Shown in pieces: positions 26,593 through 34,708 of a stretch of 64,000 bases of DNA; position 1 is the first letter of the stretch; each line of letters opens with the position of its first letter. The stretch is taken from assembly GCF_029269825.1 (NCBI RefSeq), contig NZ_JARJHU010000005.1, forward strand, positions 310,001 through 374,000. Reading direction: 5' to 3'. The translations under genes and the position numbers were made by a program. Origin of the DNA: Pedobacter sp. JY14-1. Lineage in GTDB: Bacteria > Bacteroidota > Bacteroidia > Sphingobacteriales > Sphingobacteriaceae. The notes under the pieces are model-generated. The model was given only the letters and a program-made list of their open reading frames with translations. It searched no databases and was not told where the DNA came from.

Positions 26593-27384
26593 TTATTTTA
26601 GTTCAATGATACCTGCATCCGTCTGCTGGCCTGCGATAACCGATACTTTGGGTAATACGACCTCATTATATCCCTCGAAGGGGACAATTTTCAACTGATA
26701 GTTTCCGGTGCCCAGACCGCCGATAGTAAATCTTCCGGTTACGGCATCTGCTAAAGTCCCTACAGTATCTGTACCCGAAATGGCCAGTATTTCAGGATGT
26801 GCGTCAAGCGGCAATACTGTTCCGGTAATCAATCCTGTTGTAGCGGCAGCAATTCCCCTTACCACAGGCTTTAATATATATTTACCATTGCCAGTGCGCA
26901 AAACCGATCTGGCGGCGTCGAAATCCAGCAATAAGGTATAAGTGGCTCCCGGAAGCAGCTCAGGGTTCTCATTAAGTTTTACCTTCCATCCCGAACTTTG
27001 TGCACTTGGTGTTATCAGGTCTTCTTCCACACCATTTACTACGATCGTATTGCCGGAATCATACAGTACCAGCCTTACTTCTGAAACTTTCCCGGAAGGC
27101 ATTTCCCCGTTGGCGATCAGCAGATCGGGAGTAGCGGTACCCATCCGGAAATCAAGGACATTAAATACACCGTTACTCACCTCAAAAGAGTAAGGCTTTC
27201 CTTCAGACACCAGGATCACCTCTTTCACATGCAGGTTAATCTTATCAAAATCACCAGGTGCATCGGTCATCCTGATCTGTACCACGGTTGTGCCTTCCAT
27301 CTCTTTGTCTTTTTTACATCCTGTAAAAGCCAGTGCTGACAACATCAGCATCAGGAGCGCAGGTAACATAAATTGCGTTTTCAT
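26593..27384 (-). CDS. DUF4382-domain lipoprotein
   Basis: 263 residues. Lipoprotein signal with lipobox LAFTGC (Cys22) followed by KKDKE. The DUF4382 domain covers about 33-175 (VVQIRMTDAPGDFDKINLHV), followed by a carboxypeptidase-regulatory-like beta-sandwich at about 185-263. These lipoproteins sit in the outer membrane or periplasm; the function is not established. First gene of a two-gene unit with the His/Gly-rich protein, divergent from the operon at 27591. Confidence 0.87.
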   Translation of the reverse strand: MKTQFMLPALLMLMLSALAFTGCKKDKEMEGTTVVQIRMTDAPGDFDKINLHVKEVILVSEGKPYSFEVSNGVFNVLDFRMGTATPDLLIANGEMPSGKVSEVRLVLYDSGNTIVVNGVEEDLITPSAQSSGWKVKLNENPELLPGATYTLLLDFDAARSVLRTGNGKYILKPVVRGIAAATTGLITGTVLPLDAHPEILAISGTDTVGTLADAVTGRFTIGGLGTGNYQLKIVPFEGYNEVVLPKVSVIAGQQTDAGIIELK

Positions 27385-27553
27385 AGCTACAGATTTTTAG
27401 TTTATGGTCCAAAGCTCAATACGCAACATGAAATGCACATGAAATCTTATTTTTTTTTCCTTTTTGTTTTTCATCTTAAATTCATTTTCGGTGCTGAACT
27501 TCGATACTGATTTGAAAAAGCAGCAAATCAAGAAGTTTTTAGGGGAGTGATTG

Positions 27554-27586
27554 TTTGCCCCGAAAGGGGCAAACTTTCTATATTTA
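27554..27586 (+). promoter_or_regulatory. Promoter with embedded perfect palindrome, upstream of the envelope/two-component operon
   Basis: TTTG at 27554-27557 and TATATTTA at 27579-27586 are separated by 21 bp, the same spacing as the dinB promoter in this window. The -7 box departs from consensus at the last base. A perfect inverted repeat, GTTTGCCCC - GAAA - GGGGCAAAC (27553-27574), fills the space from -33 to near -7. The -7 box ends 4 nt before the ATG at 27591, so the palindrome would be upstream of the transcript start and act as DNA (an operator) rather than RNA. If the -7 call is wrong it would be a hairpin in the leader instead. Confidence 0.5.
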
Positions 27587-27590
27587 CCAT

Positions 27591-27872
27591 ATGAGCATGC
27601 AAAAGCCATCGACATCCCGTCTTCTTGTCAAATCCCCGTCGTTTATCGCCGGACTGGTCCTATTCAGTATACTACCCTTCGCATCTGCTGCACAGCAGGT
27701 AAAGAAGAATAAAAAGCAACAGACAGAGGTCAGCCAGCCGGAAGTCAGGAACAATATACACAAGCCTGATATTAAGGAAGTACCCAGGTCCAGGAAGCAG
27801 CTCAAGCCCGCCAGTGTAAAGGCTAAAGTGAAACCAATTAAGGTGGTGCGCCCTAAAATCAAGAAACCCTGA
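27591..27872 (+). CDS. Small exported lysine/proline-rich protein
   Basis: 93 residues from ATG 27591; an in-frame TTG at 27555 would lie upstream of the promoter. Signal peptide about residues 1-33 (FIAGLVLFSILPFASAA, then QQ). The mature part is about 60 residues, strongly basic (KKNKKQQTE, then repeated KPIKVVRPKIKKP-like motifs), without cysteines or hydrophobic segments, so probably unstructured in the periplasm. It could bind polyanions such as LPS or nucleic acid. No family recognised. First of four tightly spaced genes ending with a histidine kinase. Confidence 0.7.
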   Translation: MSMQKPSTSRLLVKSPSFIAGLVLFSILPFASAAQQVKKNKKQQTEVSQPEVRNNIHKPDIKEVPRSRKQLKPASVKAKVKPIKVVRPKIKKP

Positions 27873-27875
27873 TCT

Positions 27876-28730
27876 ATGAAAGCTATTGCCTGGCTTACCC
27901 CCGCTCCCATTCTGTTATTGTTTTTTTGCAACAGCTTATATGCTCAGCAGCCCTCCGGGACAGGCATACAGGAAAATGAGAAGCCAACATTAACCTTAGC
28001 TGCGTTATACAGCAACAATGTCAATTATTACGGGCAGTCGACAGCCGAAAGACTTCCTTATGTACTGGCCAATGCTACTTTAAGACTACCGTCTGGACTT
28101 TACTTTTCAGCCGGTGGCTACCAGTTGTTGAATGTAGGCGGAGGCTTGTCAGAGACCGATCTGGGGCTTGGTTATGACCATGATTTCAATGAGCACTTCA
28201 GTGCCGGCCTGGCTTATACCCGTTCTTTTTTCCCAAAGAACTCACCGCTTTTACAAGCCTCAAATCCCAATAACATCAGTTTAAGTTCCAGTTACAACTG
28301 GGCGTGGTCCAAAAGTGTCCTCTCTGCCGATTACGCGTTTGGCGAAGAGAACGATCTTTTCCTCACAATTACGCAATCAAAGGATATAGAGCTCGGCACC
28401 TTGTTCAGCAGTGAGGATATGATATCAGTTGAACCGGCTATCGAATTCGTCGGCGGTACACAACATTTTCTTACTACCTATCAGCGGGAAAAAGAGAAAC
28501 GGAACAACGGAAAGGGACAGGGCAGCAACAAGCCTGCAACCGAAACCATCACAGAATCCCACACCAGCTTCAATATGCTCAGTTACAATTTTCGGATACC
28601 GGTCAGTTACAGTCGTGCCAGTTATATGGCTGAAGCCGGTTACCAGTTTTCAGTTATCGGAAGGGATGCCGCAACTGAGACCAAACGATACCAGCACTAC
28701 CTGAACCTCGCATTTTATTACCAGTTTTAG
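27876..28730 (+). CDS. Putative outer-membrane beta-barrel protein
   Basis: 284 residues with a signal peptide (PILLLFFCNSLYAQQ). The mature protein shows repeated amphipathic strands, aromatic girdle residues and a C-terminal aromatic ending (LNLAFYYQF), as expected for an outer-membrane barrel of 10-12 strands. A charged loop with KEKRNNGKGQGSNKPATE sits near residues 205-222. No specific family recognised. It starts 3 nt after the small basic protein gene and 12 nt before the response regulator, implying that the pair is the envelope side of a sensing unit. Confidence 0.75.
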   Translation: MKAIAWLTPAPILLLFFCNSLYAQQPSGTGIQENEKPTLTLAALYSNNVNYYGQSTAERLPYVLANATLRLPSGLYFSAGGYQLLNVGGGLSETDLGLGYDHDFNEHFSAGLAYTRSFFPKNSPLLQASNPNNISLSSSYNWAWSKSVLSADYAFGEENDLFLTITQSKDIELGTLFSSEDMISVEPAIEFVGGTQHFLTTYQREKEKRNNGKGQGSNKPATETITESHTSFNMLSYNFRIPVSYSRASYMAEAGYQFSVIGRDAATETKRYQHYLNLAFYYQF

Positions 28731-28742
28731 CACCCGGAATAG

Positions 28743-29417
28743 ATGAAAGTACTCATCATAGAAGACGAAAAAACCCTGGCCTATGAAATGGAAACCTTCC
28801 TGAAAAGGGCCTTCTATATCTGCGATCTTGCCCATACGTGTGTTCAGGCGAAAGAACAGATCGCTGTGAACGGGTATGACTTCATCCTTCTCGATCTTGG
28901 TTTGCCAGATGGTGACGGACTTGATCTCCTCTCTTTAGCAAGAAAACAAAACCCGGACGCTGCTTACATTATCCTTACTGCCCGCGGCAACCTGGAAGAT
29001 CGTATTAAGGGGCTGGATCTGGGTGCTGACGATTATCTTCCCAAACCCTTTTCATTATTAGAACTCCAGTCGCGCATGCAGGCTATTGCACGGCGGAAGT
29101 TCAGCATCAGTGAAGAGACCATCCCCCTTGGCGATTTCCAGGTTAACCTGCAAAAACGGATATTACTCCACGGCAATAGCGAAATCGAACTTTCCAGGAA
29201 GGAATTTGACCTGCTTAGTTATTTACTGCTCCATAAGAACCGGGTGCTGACCCGTATGCAGTTAAGTGAGCACATCTGGGGCACCTTTGCCGATGACGAT
29301 TATGACTCCAACTATATCGACGCCCACATCAAGAACATCCGTAAAAAACTCAATGTCTTTGCCGGGACAGAATGGCTTGAAACAGTGCGCGGAGTAGGAT
29401 ACCGCATCAGGAAATAA
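28743..29417 (+). CDS. OmpR/PhoB-type response regulator
   Basis: 224 residues. Receiver domain with Glu7-Asp8, phospho-acceptor Asp51 (FILLDLGLPDGDG) and Lys101 (YLPKPFS), followed by a winged-helix DNA-binding domain from about 125 (LSRKEFDLLSYLLLHKNRVL) to TVRGVGYRIRK at the end. It starts 12 nt after the barrel gene and lies 11 nt before its cognate kinase. The perfect palindrome before the operon is one candidate autoregulatory site, although OmpR-type proteins more often use direct repeats. Confidence 0.93.
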   Translation: MKVLIIEDEKTLAYEMETFLKRAFYICDLAHTCVQAKEQIAVNGYDFILLDLGLPDGDGLDLLSLARKQNPDAAYIILTARGNLEDRIKGLDLGADDYLPKPFSLLELQSRMQAIARRKFSISEETIPLGDFQVNLQKRILLHGNSEIELSRKEFDLLSYLLLHKNRVLTRMQLSEHIWGTFADDDYDSNYIDAHIKNIRKKLNVFAGTEWLETVRGVGYRIRK

Positions 29418-29428
29418 ACAAACAGCAC

Positions 29429-30745
29429 ATGAAGTTATCGGCCAAACTTATCTACTACATTACCGGTTCCAAGGTGGCCATTGCCCTGCTCTTCATTATT
29501 TCTTTGCCTTTCCTCATATCCGGGATCGCATCACAGTACACCAATTACTCATTACGCGACCAGCAAAGAAAAGTGATGACCAGCATCCGCAAAAATGGCG
29601 TGTCATTTTATCTGCAGGGCGATTCGAGTTACGGCAGCTATACCATGCTCAAACAAGAGTATATTGCCCTGGAACCGGTTTCCGATACAACAAGTACCGA
29701 TACCATCAGGACAACCAGGCGTATTGTAGAACAGGATACCCTCAGCTATAGGGTACTCAGCTATACCTTCAGGGAAGGTAACAAAAATTACCTCCTTGAG
29801 ATCGGAAAAACCACCGCGAGTATCAATCAATACAACAAACCGCTTCAGCGGATCGCACTCTATATGCTGATGGGCCTTATAGCTATTACCCTGCTCGTTG
29901 ACCTAATTTTTACCCGTATCCTCATCCGTCCGCTTGGTCAGATCATCAGGACCAAGCTCATCAACCGGAAATTCCCTTTCAAAGAACCGGTAGCGCCGGT
30001 GAAAACAACCACACAAGACTTCCGGTACCTGGATCAATCACTTATGAGTTTAATGGAGCAGATCAGTGCCGATTTCCAGAAAGAACGGGAGTTTACCGCC
30101 AATGCATCACACGAGTTAATGACTCCTATCAGTATCCTGCAAACGAAGATGGAAAACCTGCTCGCAGAAGAACATATTACCGAAGAGATGTCTATGGCCG
30201 TGATTGCGATGATGAAGACGCTGGGCAGGCTTAAAAAAATATCTTCATCATTGCTGTTTATATCCCGAATTGAGAACGATCAGTTTGCCAGAACAGATCA
30301 TGTCCGGCCTGCCATACTGATTGCCGAAGTAGTAGAGGAAATCGGGCACAGACTGGAAGAAAAAAAACTTCACCTGGAAATTAACCTTTCTCCCGACGTT
30401 GTATTGACTGAAGTCAACCAGGACCTCATGTTCCAGTATTTCTATAACCTGATCAATAATGCCATCAAATACAATAGATACGGCGGAAGTATCAGCATTA
30501 CAGATCAGAGGACCCCGCAGGCTTACACCATAACCGTCAGCGATACCGGCATAGGCATTCCTCAGGAAGAACTTCCCTTTATATTTGACCGTTTCCGCAA
30601 AACAAACCTGGGCACTACTACCGGCTATGGACTCGGATTGTCTATTGTTAAGAGTATCGCAGTTTACCACGGCTTTGAGATCAGGGCAAGTTCAAAGACA
30701 GGAACAGGCAGTAGCTTTGTCAGTATTTTTTCAGGTGCAATATAA
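29429..30745 (+). CDS. Membrane sensor histidine kinase
   Basis: 438 residues. Two membrane segments at about 13-33 and 142-164 enclose a periplasmic domain of about 105 residues. A linker leads to the HisKA domain with His228 (FTANASHELMTPISILQ) and a HATPase_c domain with YNLINNAIKYN, VSDTGIGIPQEELPFIFDRF and GYGLGLSIV. It pairs with the regulator immediately upstream (11-nt gap). The periplasmic part could sense the small basic protein, the barrel or an envelope signal; that is inference. Confidence 0.93.
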   Translation: MKLSAKLIYYITGSKVAIALLFIISLPFLISGIASQYTNYSLRDQQRKVMTSIRKNGVSFYLQGDSSYGSYTMLKQEYIALEPVSDTTSTDTIRTTRRIVEQDTLSYRVLSYTFREGNKNYLLEIGKTTASINQYNKPLQRIALYMLMGLIAITLLVDLIFTRILIRPLGQIIRTKLINRKFPFKEPVAPVKTTTQDFRYLDQSLMSLMEQISADFQKEREFTANASHELMTPISILQTKMENLLAEEHITEEMSMAVIAMMKTLGRLKKISSSLLFISRIENDQFARTDHVRPAILIAEVVEEIGHRLEEKKLHLEINLSPDVVLTEVNQDLMFQYFYNLINNAIKYNRYGGSISITDQRTPQAYTITVSDTGIGIPQEELPFIFDRFRKTNLGTTTGYGLGLSIVKSIAVYHGFEIRASSKTGTGSSFVSIFSGAI

Positions 30746-30774
30746 TCTTCAGAGCGCCCGGATTCATACGTTCA

Positions 30775-31845
30775 TTACCCGGACTGAGTACCAGATTTAG
30801 GCAATACGAAGTGCATTGTCGTACCGGTCCCTTCCTCACTGTCGCACCAGATGCTGCCACCATGCCACTGAATGATCTGTTTAACGATGGAGAGACCGAG
30901 GCCGACTGATGGCTCTCCATTTAGTCCGTTACGCCCCGCATCACTGAACCGTTCAAAAAGTGTTGGCAGCTTATCCGGGGGAATACCCAGGCCGCTGTCC
31001 GAAAAATCAAATCTAACCTGGTCATCCAGTTCACTAATCGTAAGCATGATCGAGTCGCCTTCCCTGGTAAATTTAAGTGAATTTGACATCAGGTTATTCA
31101 GCACCTGCATAAACTTGGCATCGTCGATATCCATGAAAATATGCTCAGCGGAAGCAGAAAGGCCGATCTTGCGTCCTACTGTCTCAGAAACCATATATTC
31201 ATCGAGATATTCTGTGATCATTTTTACAATATCTGTACGCTTACGGACCAGCACCAGCTCCGTGGTTTCCAGGAATTCTCTGGTCAGCAGGTCATTGATC
31301 AGCCGGAGTGAAGATTCAAGAATACTTTTGACACTATAGGCCTGATCGAGCATCTTGCCATCGGTCATCTGCTTTTGCATTACTTCCAGTAACGTTCGGG
31401 CTATATTCAGAGGGCCCCGTAGATCATGACCCAGCATGTGCAATACAGAGTTTTTCTTATTGGCATATTTCAGGATAGACTCATTGTGTTCCGTCTCACC
31501 GGTAATGTCTTCGGCAGATCCCACTATCAGAAAATCGTTTCCCTGGCTTGTTAAGATAGGGACGATGCGCAACACGCTGTATTTATTATCATTAATCACA
31601 CGGATGGTTACGGAACCTGTAAATGTGTTGCGGCGTAATCCCGGATATATTCCTTTAAACACCTGGATATCCTCATGATGTATCTGGCCGACGATGGGTG
31701 CTAAATCTGCTTCTACTTTGTCCAGTCCGAAGAGATCAGCAAGCATAGGATGCATAAAACTGAACCGACCGGCTGCGACGTCATATACAAAATGGACATT
31801 GGCCGAAAACCGAAGCCGCTCTCGCATGGATGCGTCATATTCCAT
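30775..31845 (-). CDS. PAS-domain sensor histidine kinase, cytoplasmic
   Basis: 356 residues, no membrane segment. A PAS domain covers about 12-115 (VHFVYDVAAGRFSFMHPML to FLIVGSAEDITG), then HisKA with His140 (SVLHMLGHDLRGPLNIAR) and HATPase_c with LNNLMSNSLKF, FSDSGLGIPPDKLPTLFERF and GLGLSIVKQ. There is no cognate response regulator next to it; it is convergent with the two-component operon, 29 nt from the other kinase's stop. An orphan kinase sensing a cytoplasmic or redox signal is the simplest reading. Confidence 0.9.
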   Translation of the reverse strand: MEYDASMRERLRFSANVHFVYDVAAGRFSFMHPMLADLFGLDKVEADLAPIVGQIHHEDIQVFKGIYPGLRRNTFTGSVTIRVINDNKYSVLRIVPILTSQGNDFLIVGSAEDITGETEHNESILKYANKKNSVLHMLGHDLRGPLNIARTLLEVMQKQMTDGKMLDQAYSVKSILESSLRLINDLLTREFLETTELVLVRKRTDIVKMITEYLDEYMVSETVGRKIGLSASAEHIFMDIDDAKFMQVLNNLMSNSLKFTREGDSIMLTISELDDQVRFDFSDSGLGIPPDKLPTLFERFSDAGRNGLNGEPSVGLGLSIVKQIIQWHGGSIWCDSEEGTGTTMHFVLPKSGTQSG

Positions 31846-31928
31846 AGATGGTAAAGCTGTTTACTGCAATAACAGTGATTTATCTGGAAATGTTCTTGAA
31901 AGCTCATACAACATGCAACTGAACCAGA

Positions 31929-32717
31929 TCAAAAGGCTTCATAGTTAAATCGCTGTACACGTGTACTGTTTGTAAAATTGACTGTGATCCCGCTTACCAA
32001 ACCTTCCTCATTAAATTCCAGACGGGGTTTATAGACTGATGCATCCCGAAGAAAGGGTTTGACAGAGGTGAGTTGCCAGACGTTTGCATTGTATTGCTCT
32101 GCGCCTACGCCAGGCAGGTCTACATGATACAATGGGTTCGGCCTGCTGTCAAATTCTGTGGTTATTTCTGATAACTGTACAGGAGCGTAATTACGGAATT
32201 CAAGCACCCTGCACTTAACAAGATTGCCTGCATGATCAGGTGTATAGCTGGATTCACTGCGGTATGCCCCGTCAGCAGTCCGGTAATAGACCTCCTTCAC
32301 CAAATGACCGGCATCATTGAAGGTAAAAGTACTTTTAGCTGCCCAGGCGCTGTCCGGAAAGAGTCTTTTCGCAGTGATGCTTAACTCCATTGCAGAAGAC
32401 CATAAATATTCAACTACCAGTACCGGATGAAAAGGATCCCCATTACCCGCACGGGCCTTGACCTCGATTCGGCTCAATGTGTCTCCCTGGTAAAAATAAG
32501 TATGCTGTTCCCTGTTCTGATTGTCAGAATTCATCCCGATAACCGTACTGATTTTCCCACCCTGGTAGAAAAGAAAATAGGTGTAATCGTTGTTGCGATA
32601 ACTTTTAAGCCGGTATTTCTTCACCGTTTCAGTCAGTGGTTTAGTTTCCTTTTTACAGGACAAGATGAAGACTGGCAAAGCCAGCATAATGACCAGATAT
32701 CTACTGAATTTGAGCAT
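31929..32717 (-). CDS. Hypothetical lipoprotein (YD/RHS-like beta protein)
   Basis: 262 residues. Lipobox FILSC at residues 17-21 followed by KKETKP. The rest consists of short beta strands resembling single RHS/YD-type repeats (YYRTADGAYRSESSYTPDHAG), as in many DUF4595-like Bacteroidota lipoproteins. A second protein of the same general type is at 41287-42069. Likely anchored in the envelope; function unknown. It stands alone, with about 260 nt of unexplained sequence upstream. Confidence 0.75.
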   Translation of the reverse strand: MLKFSRYLVIMLALPVFILSCKKETKPLTETVKKYRLKSYRNNDYTYFLFYQGGKISTVIGMNSDNQNREQHTYFYQGDTLSRIEVKARAGNGDPFHPVLVVEYLWSSAMELSITAKRLFPDSAWAAKSTFTFNDAGHLVKEVYYRTADGAYRSESSYTPDHAGNLVKCRVLEFRNYAPVQLSEITTEFDSRPNPLYHVDLPGVGAEQYNANVWQLTSVKPFLRDASVYKPRLEFNEEGLVSGITVNFTNSTRVQRFNYEAF

Positions 32718-32979
32718 AGATGATAATCCCGTGGCTTTCCCCGTTCAGAAGATAAATATAGTATTGTTTATGAAAGAAACCCACGCTATAGTTAAAGTTC
32801 CTTTTACTATTGTCAGTATCTACCAGAGGGACTATCATGACCTAACGGTACTGGTATCGGTAACAGATGTATCTCTTCCTATTACCCGTCGTATCAGACG
32901 GAGTGCCTGACCTGTTTATTAAAACAGAAAGACCAGTAACAATCCTGTGTAAATACTTGCACCATACTCTGGATGATAC

Positions 32980-33675
32980 TTAGTTATCTAAACCTTTTAA
33001 AACATAAAAGCAGATATCGGTACGAATCCTGAATCCCAGCCTGTGGTATAATGCTACCGCCCTGGCATTGTCTGTCCTGACATGTAAATAAGGCGTATTA
33101 CCTGTAGCAACGATATCACGTATAACAGAATGGATAAGGCTTCGCGCATATCCTTTCCCACTATGTTCCGGGTGAGTACATACAGCACTGATCTCCGTAT
33201 AACCTCCTGACTTTAAACGCTGGCCGGCCATCGCCACAAGAATATTACCCTCAAAGATCCCTTTATACCCGCCAAAAGCAATTGTCCGTTCCGTAAAAGG
33301 ACCCGGTTGGGCGAGTTGCGTCAAGGCCAGCATTGCAGGGACATCTTCATCGGCCAGAGAGACCGGATCACTTCCTACTATAGCTTTTGGAAGTATTCCC
33401 TCAAATACCATCTGATAGCCGGGAATTTTTGCTATAGTCTCAAAAGGTAAGGTATCAAGATTTGCCTTCGGTGAAAACATCACCACCACCCTATTACTTT
33501 CTGTCCTATTATAAAGCTCCCTGAAATTTTCCGGTGTATCCTCTTTAACCGCCCCAAATGGAGCAATATCAAGGTCAAACAACTTTACCTGGTCTGTCCC
33601 GCTACCTAAAGCTGAATTATCTGAACAAAGCGCAGACCAGATCGGGTTGTCTAACAATGCTGTCCTGTCAATCAT
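32980..33675 (-). CDS. GNAT-family N-acetyltransferase (FR47-like)
   Basis: 231 residues from ATG 33673-33675 (MIDRTALLDNPIWSALCSDN). The acetyl-CoA site is seen in ISAVCTHPEHSGKGYARSLI and the C-terminal YLHVRTDNARAVALYHRLGF. The open frame continues upstream into an AraC remnant, but an exact -7 box (TATCTTTG) lies 4 nt before this ATG and the family begins here, so the fusion is only apparent. Substrate unknown. Confidence 0.86.
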   Translation of the reverse strand: MIDRTALLDNPIWSALCSDNSALGSGTDQVKLFDLDIAPFGAVKEDTPENFRELYNRTESNRVVVMFSPKANLDTLPFETIAKIPGYQMVFEGILPKAIVGSDPVSLADEDVPAMLALTQLAQPGPFTERTIAFGGYKGIFEGNILVAMAGQRLKSGGYTEISAVCTHPEHSGKGYARSLIHSVIRDIVATGNTPYLHVRTDNARAVALYHRLGFRIRTDICFYVLKGLDN

Positions 33676-33679
33676 CCGG

Positions 33680-33687
33680 CAAAGATA
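33680..33687 (-). promoter_or_regulatory. -7 box of the GNAT gene, leaderless arrangement
   Basis: Minus strand TATCTTTG followed by 4 nt and the ATG. The expected transcript start falls at or next to the A of the start codon. It lies at the end of the AraC remnant, so it may have arisen within former coding sequence. Confidence 0.45.
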
Positions 33688-33747
33688 AAGATATGCGCAG
33701 TTTCTGCTAATTTGTATCTTTCTTACCAGGTAGGATATTTTTCCGGT

Positions 33748-34077
33748 AGTCAGGTAGGCTACTTCGCTTAACGAATAACGATCATTTTCCATCAATTGAA
33801 TAGCTTTGTCGATCCGGAGCTTACGCATGTATTCGCCAAAGGAAAGATTATCAAAATATTTGGAGAACTCCCTGGACAGATAGGCTGGGTTGATCTCCAG
33901 TTCCTCAGAGGCCTGTTGCAAACTGAACGTCATGTTAGTGTCCAACTGATCCTGAATCATTTCCTTCAGACCCGCTGACTGGGCCGCAAAATCATAACGG
34001 TCTGTATCTGCCCCCCGGACAATAGCTGCGATCCGGTCTAATGCTTCATCCTTCAGCCAGTTGGACCAAAATACGTA
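33748..34077 (-). pseudogene. Remnant of an AraC-family regulator
   Basis: An open stretch of 110 codons with no good beginning or end. It reads WLKDEALDRIAAIVRG, then KEMIQDQLDTNMTFSLQQAS and INPAYLSREFSKYFDNLSF, then YMRKLRIDKAIQLME and YSLSEVAYLT, the first HTH and linker of an AraC protein. The second HTH (normally GFSDQSHF onward) is missing and the frame runs into unrelated residues before the GNAT gene. A stop at 34078-34080 cuts off the N-terminal sensor. Both ends are lost, so I call it a decayed gene. The rest of the spacer up to 34212 shows nothing coding. Confidence 0.7.
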
Positions 34078-34212
34078 TTACTACCTGATTCTCAGAATAA
34101 AACGCAAAAGCGTCTGAGTTAATACGGATTCAACTCAAAGTGTTGATGATTAACAAAATAACTACTAGTCACCAGCGTATTGTATACGAGTAGCATGTTT
34201 TTTAGGGTTGAT

Positions 34213-34244
34213 AAAAGGGAGCACCGGATGGAACTCCCTTTTTT
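34213..34244 (+). terminator. Terminator-like hairpin in the HPF upstream spacer
   Basis: Stem AAAAGGGAG (34213-34221) and CTCCC followed by six T (34234-34244), with a 12-nt loop that has its own short CC/GG pairing. On the plus strand it is a good terminator but no plus-strand gene ends before it. It may end a short untranslated RNA from the 34.08-34.21 kb region. Confidence 0.5.
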
Positions 34245-34323
34245 AGTCAAAATCATCGGCTAGAGCCCCCAAACAAAAACACATAACTCCATGTTTCAAC
34301 TATAATACAACATAAAAACAAAC

Positions 34324-34644
34324 ATGATGAAGATACAAATCAACACGGACAGGAACATCGACGGGAATGAGCGTTTACAGGGATACTTTGATAGCAAAAT
34401 TACCGCTGCATTCAGCAGGTTTGAGCGCCACATTACCAGCATTATTATACATTTAAGTGATGAAAATGCAGGAAAAAGCGGACCTGATGACAAACGGTGT
34501 GCTTTAGAAGTTCGTGCAGATTCAATCAATCCTCACACTGTAAGTGCTAGTGCTGATACTCTGGACAAAGCTGTAGACGGCGCGATCGCAAAAATGAAAC
34601 GGGTACTCGAGACCGAATTCGGAAAGTTGAATGAAGTCAGGTAG
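34324..34644 (+). CDS. Ribosome hibernation-promoting factor, short form (HPF/RaiA)
   Basis: 106 residues, a single HPF/YfiA fold without the C-terminal dimerisation domain. Landmarks are IQINTDRNIDGNERLQGYF, HITSIIIHLSDENAGKSGPD and VSASADTLDKAVDGAIAKM. Such proteins bind the 30S subunit in stationary phase and block mRNA and tRNA entry. Two adjacent ATGs (34324 and 34327) are possible starts. Stands alone with its own spacer. Short HPF paralogs in this phylum are often stress-induced. Confidence 0.85.
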   Translation: MMKIQINTDRNIDGNERLQGYFDSKITAAFSRFERHITSIIIHLSDENAGKSGPDDKRCALEVRADSINPHTVSASADTLDKAVDGAIAKMKRVLETEFGKLNEVR

Positions 34645-34708
34645 TAATAAATATCTCAACTTTAATCACTTTACATGGACCTGCTCAGCTTAGTTCATTC
34701 AAGTTTAT

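Noticed and set aside
32718-32979. Small plus-strand open frame (46 codons from 32770)
   Set aside because: No family, no promoter and no ribosome site; the 262-nt spacer shows nothing I can defend.
33676-33960. AraC-GNAT fusion protein
   Set aside because: The AraC part lacks its second HTH and the GNAT has a promoter box and a proper ATG at the junction.
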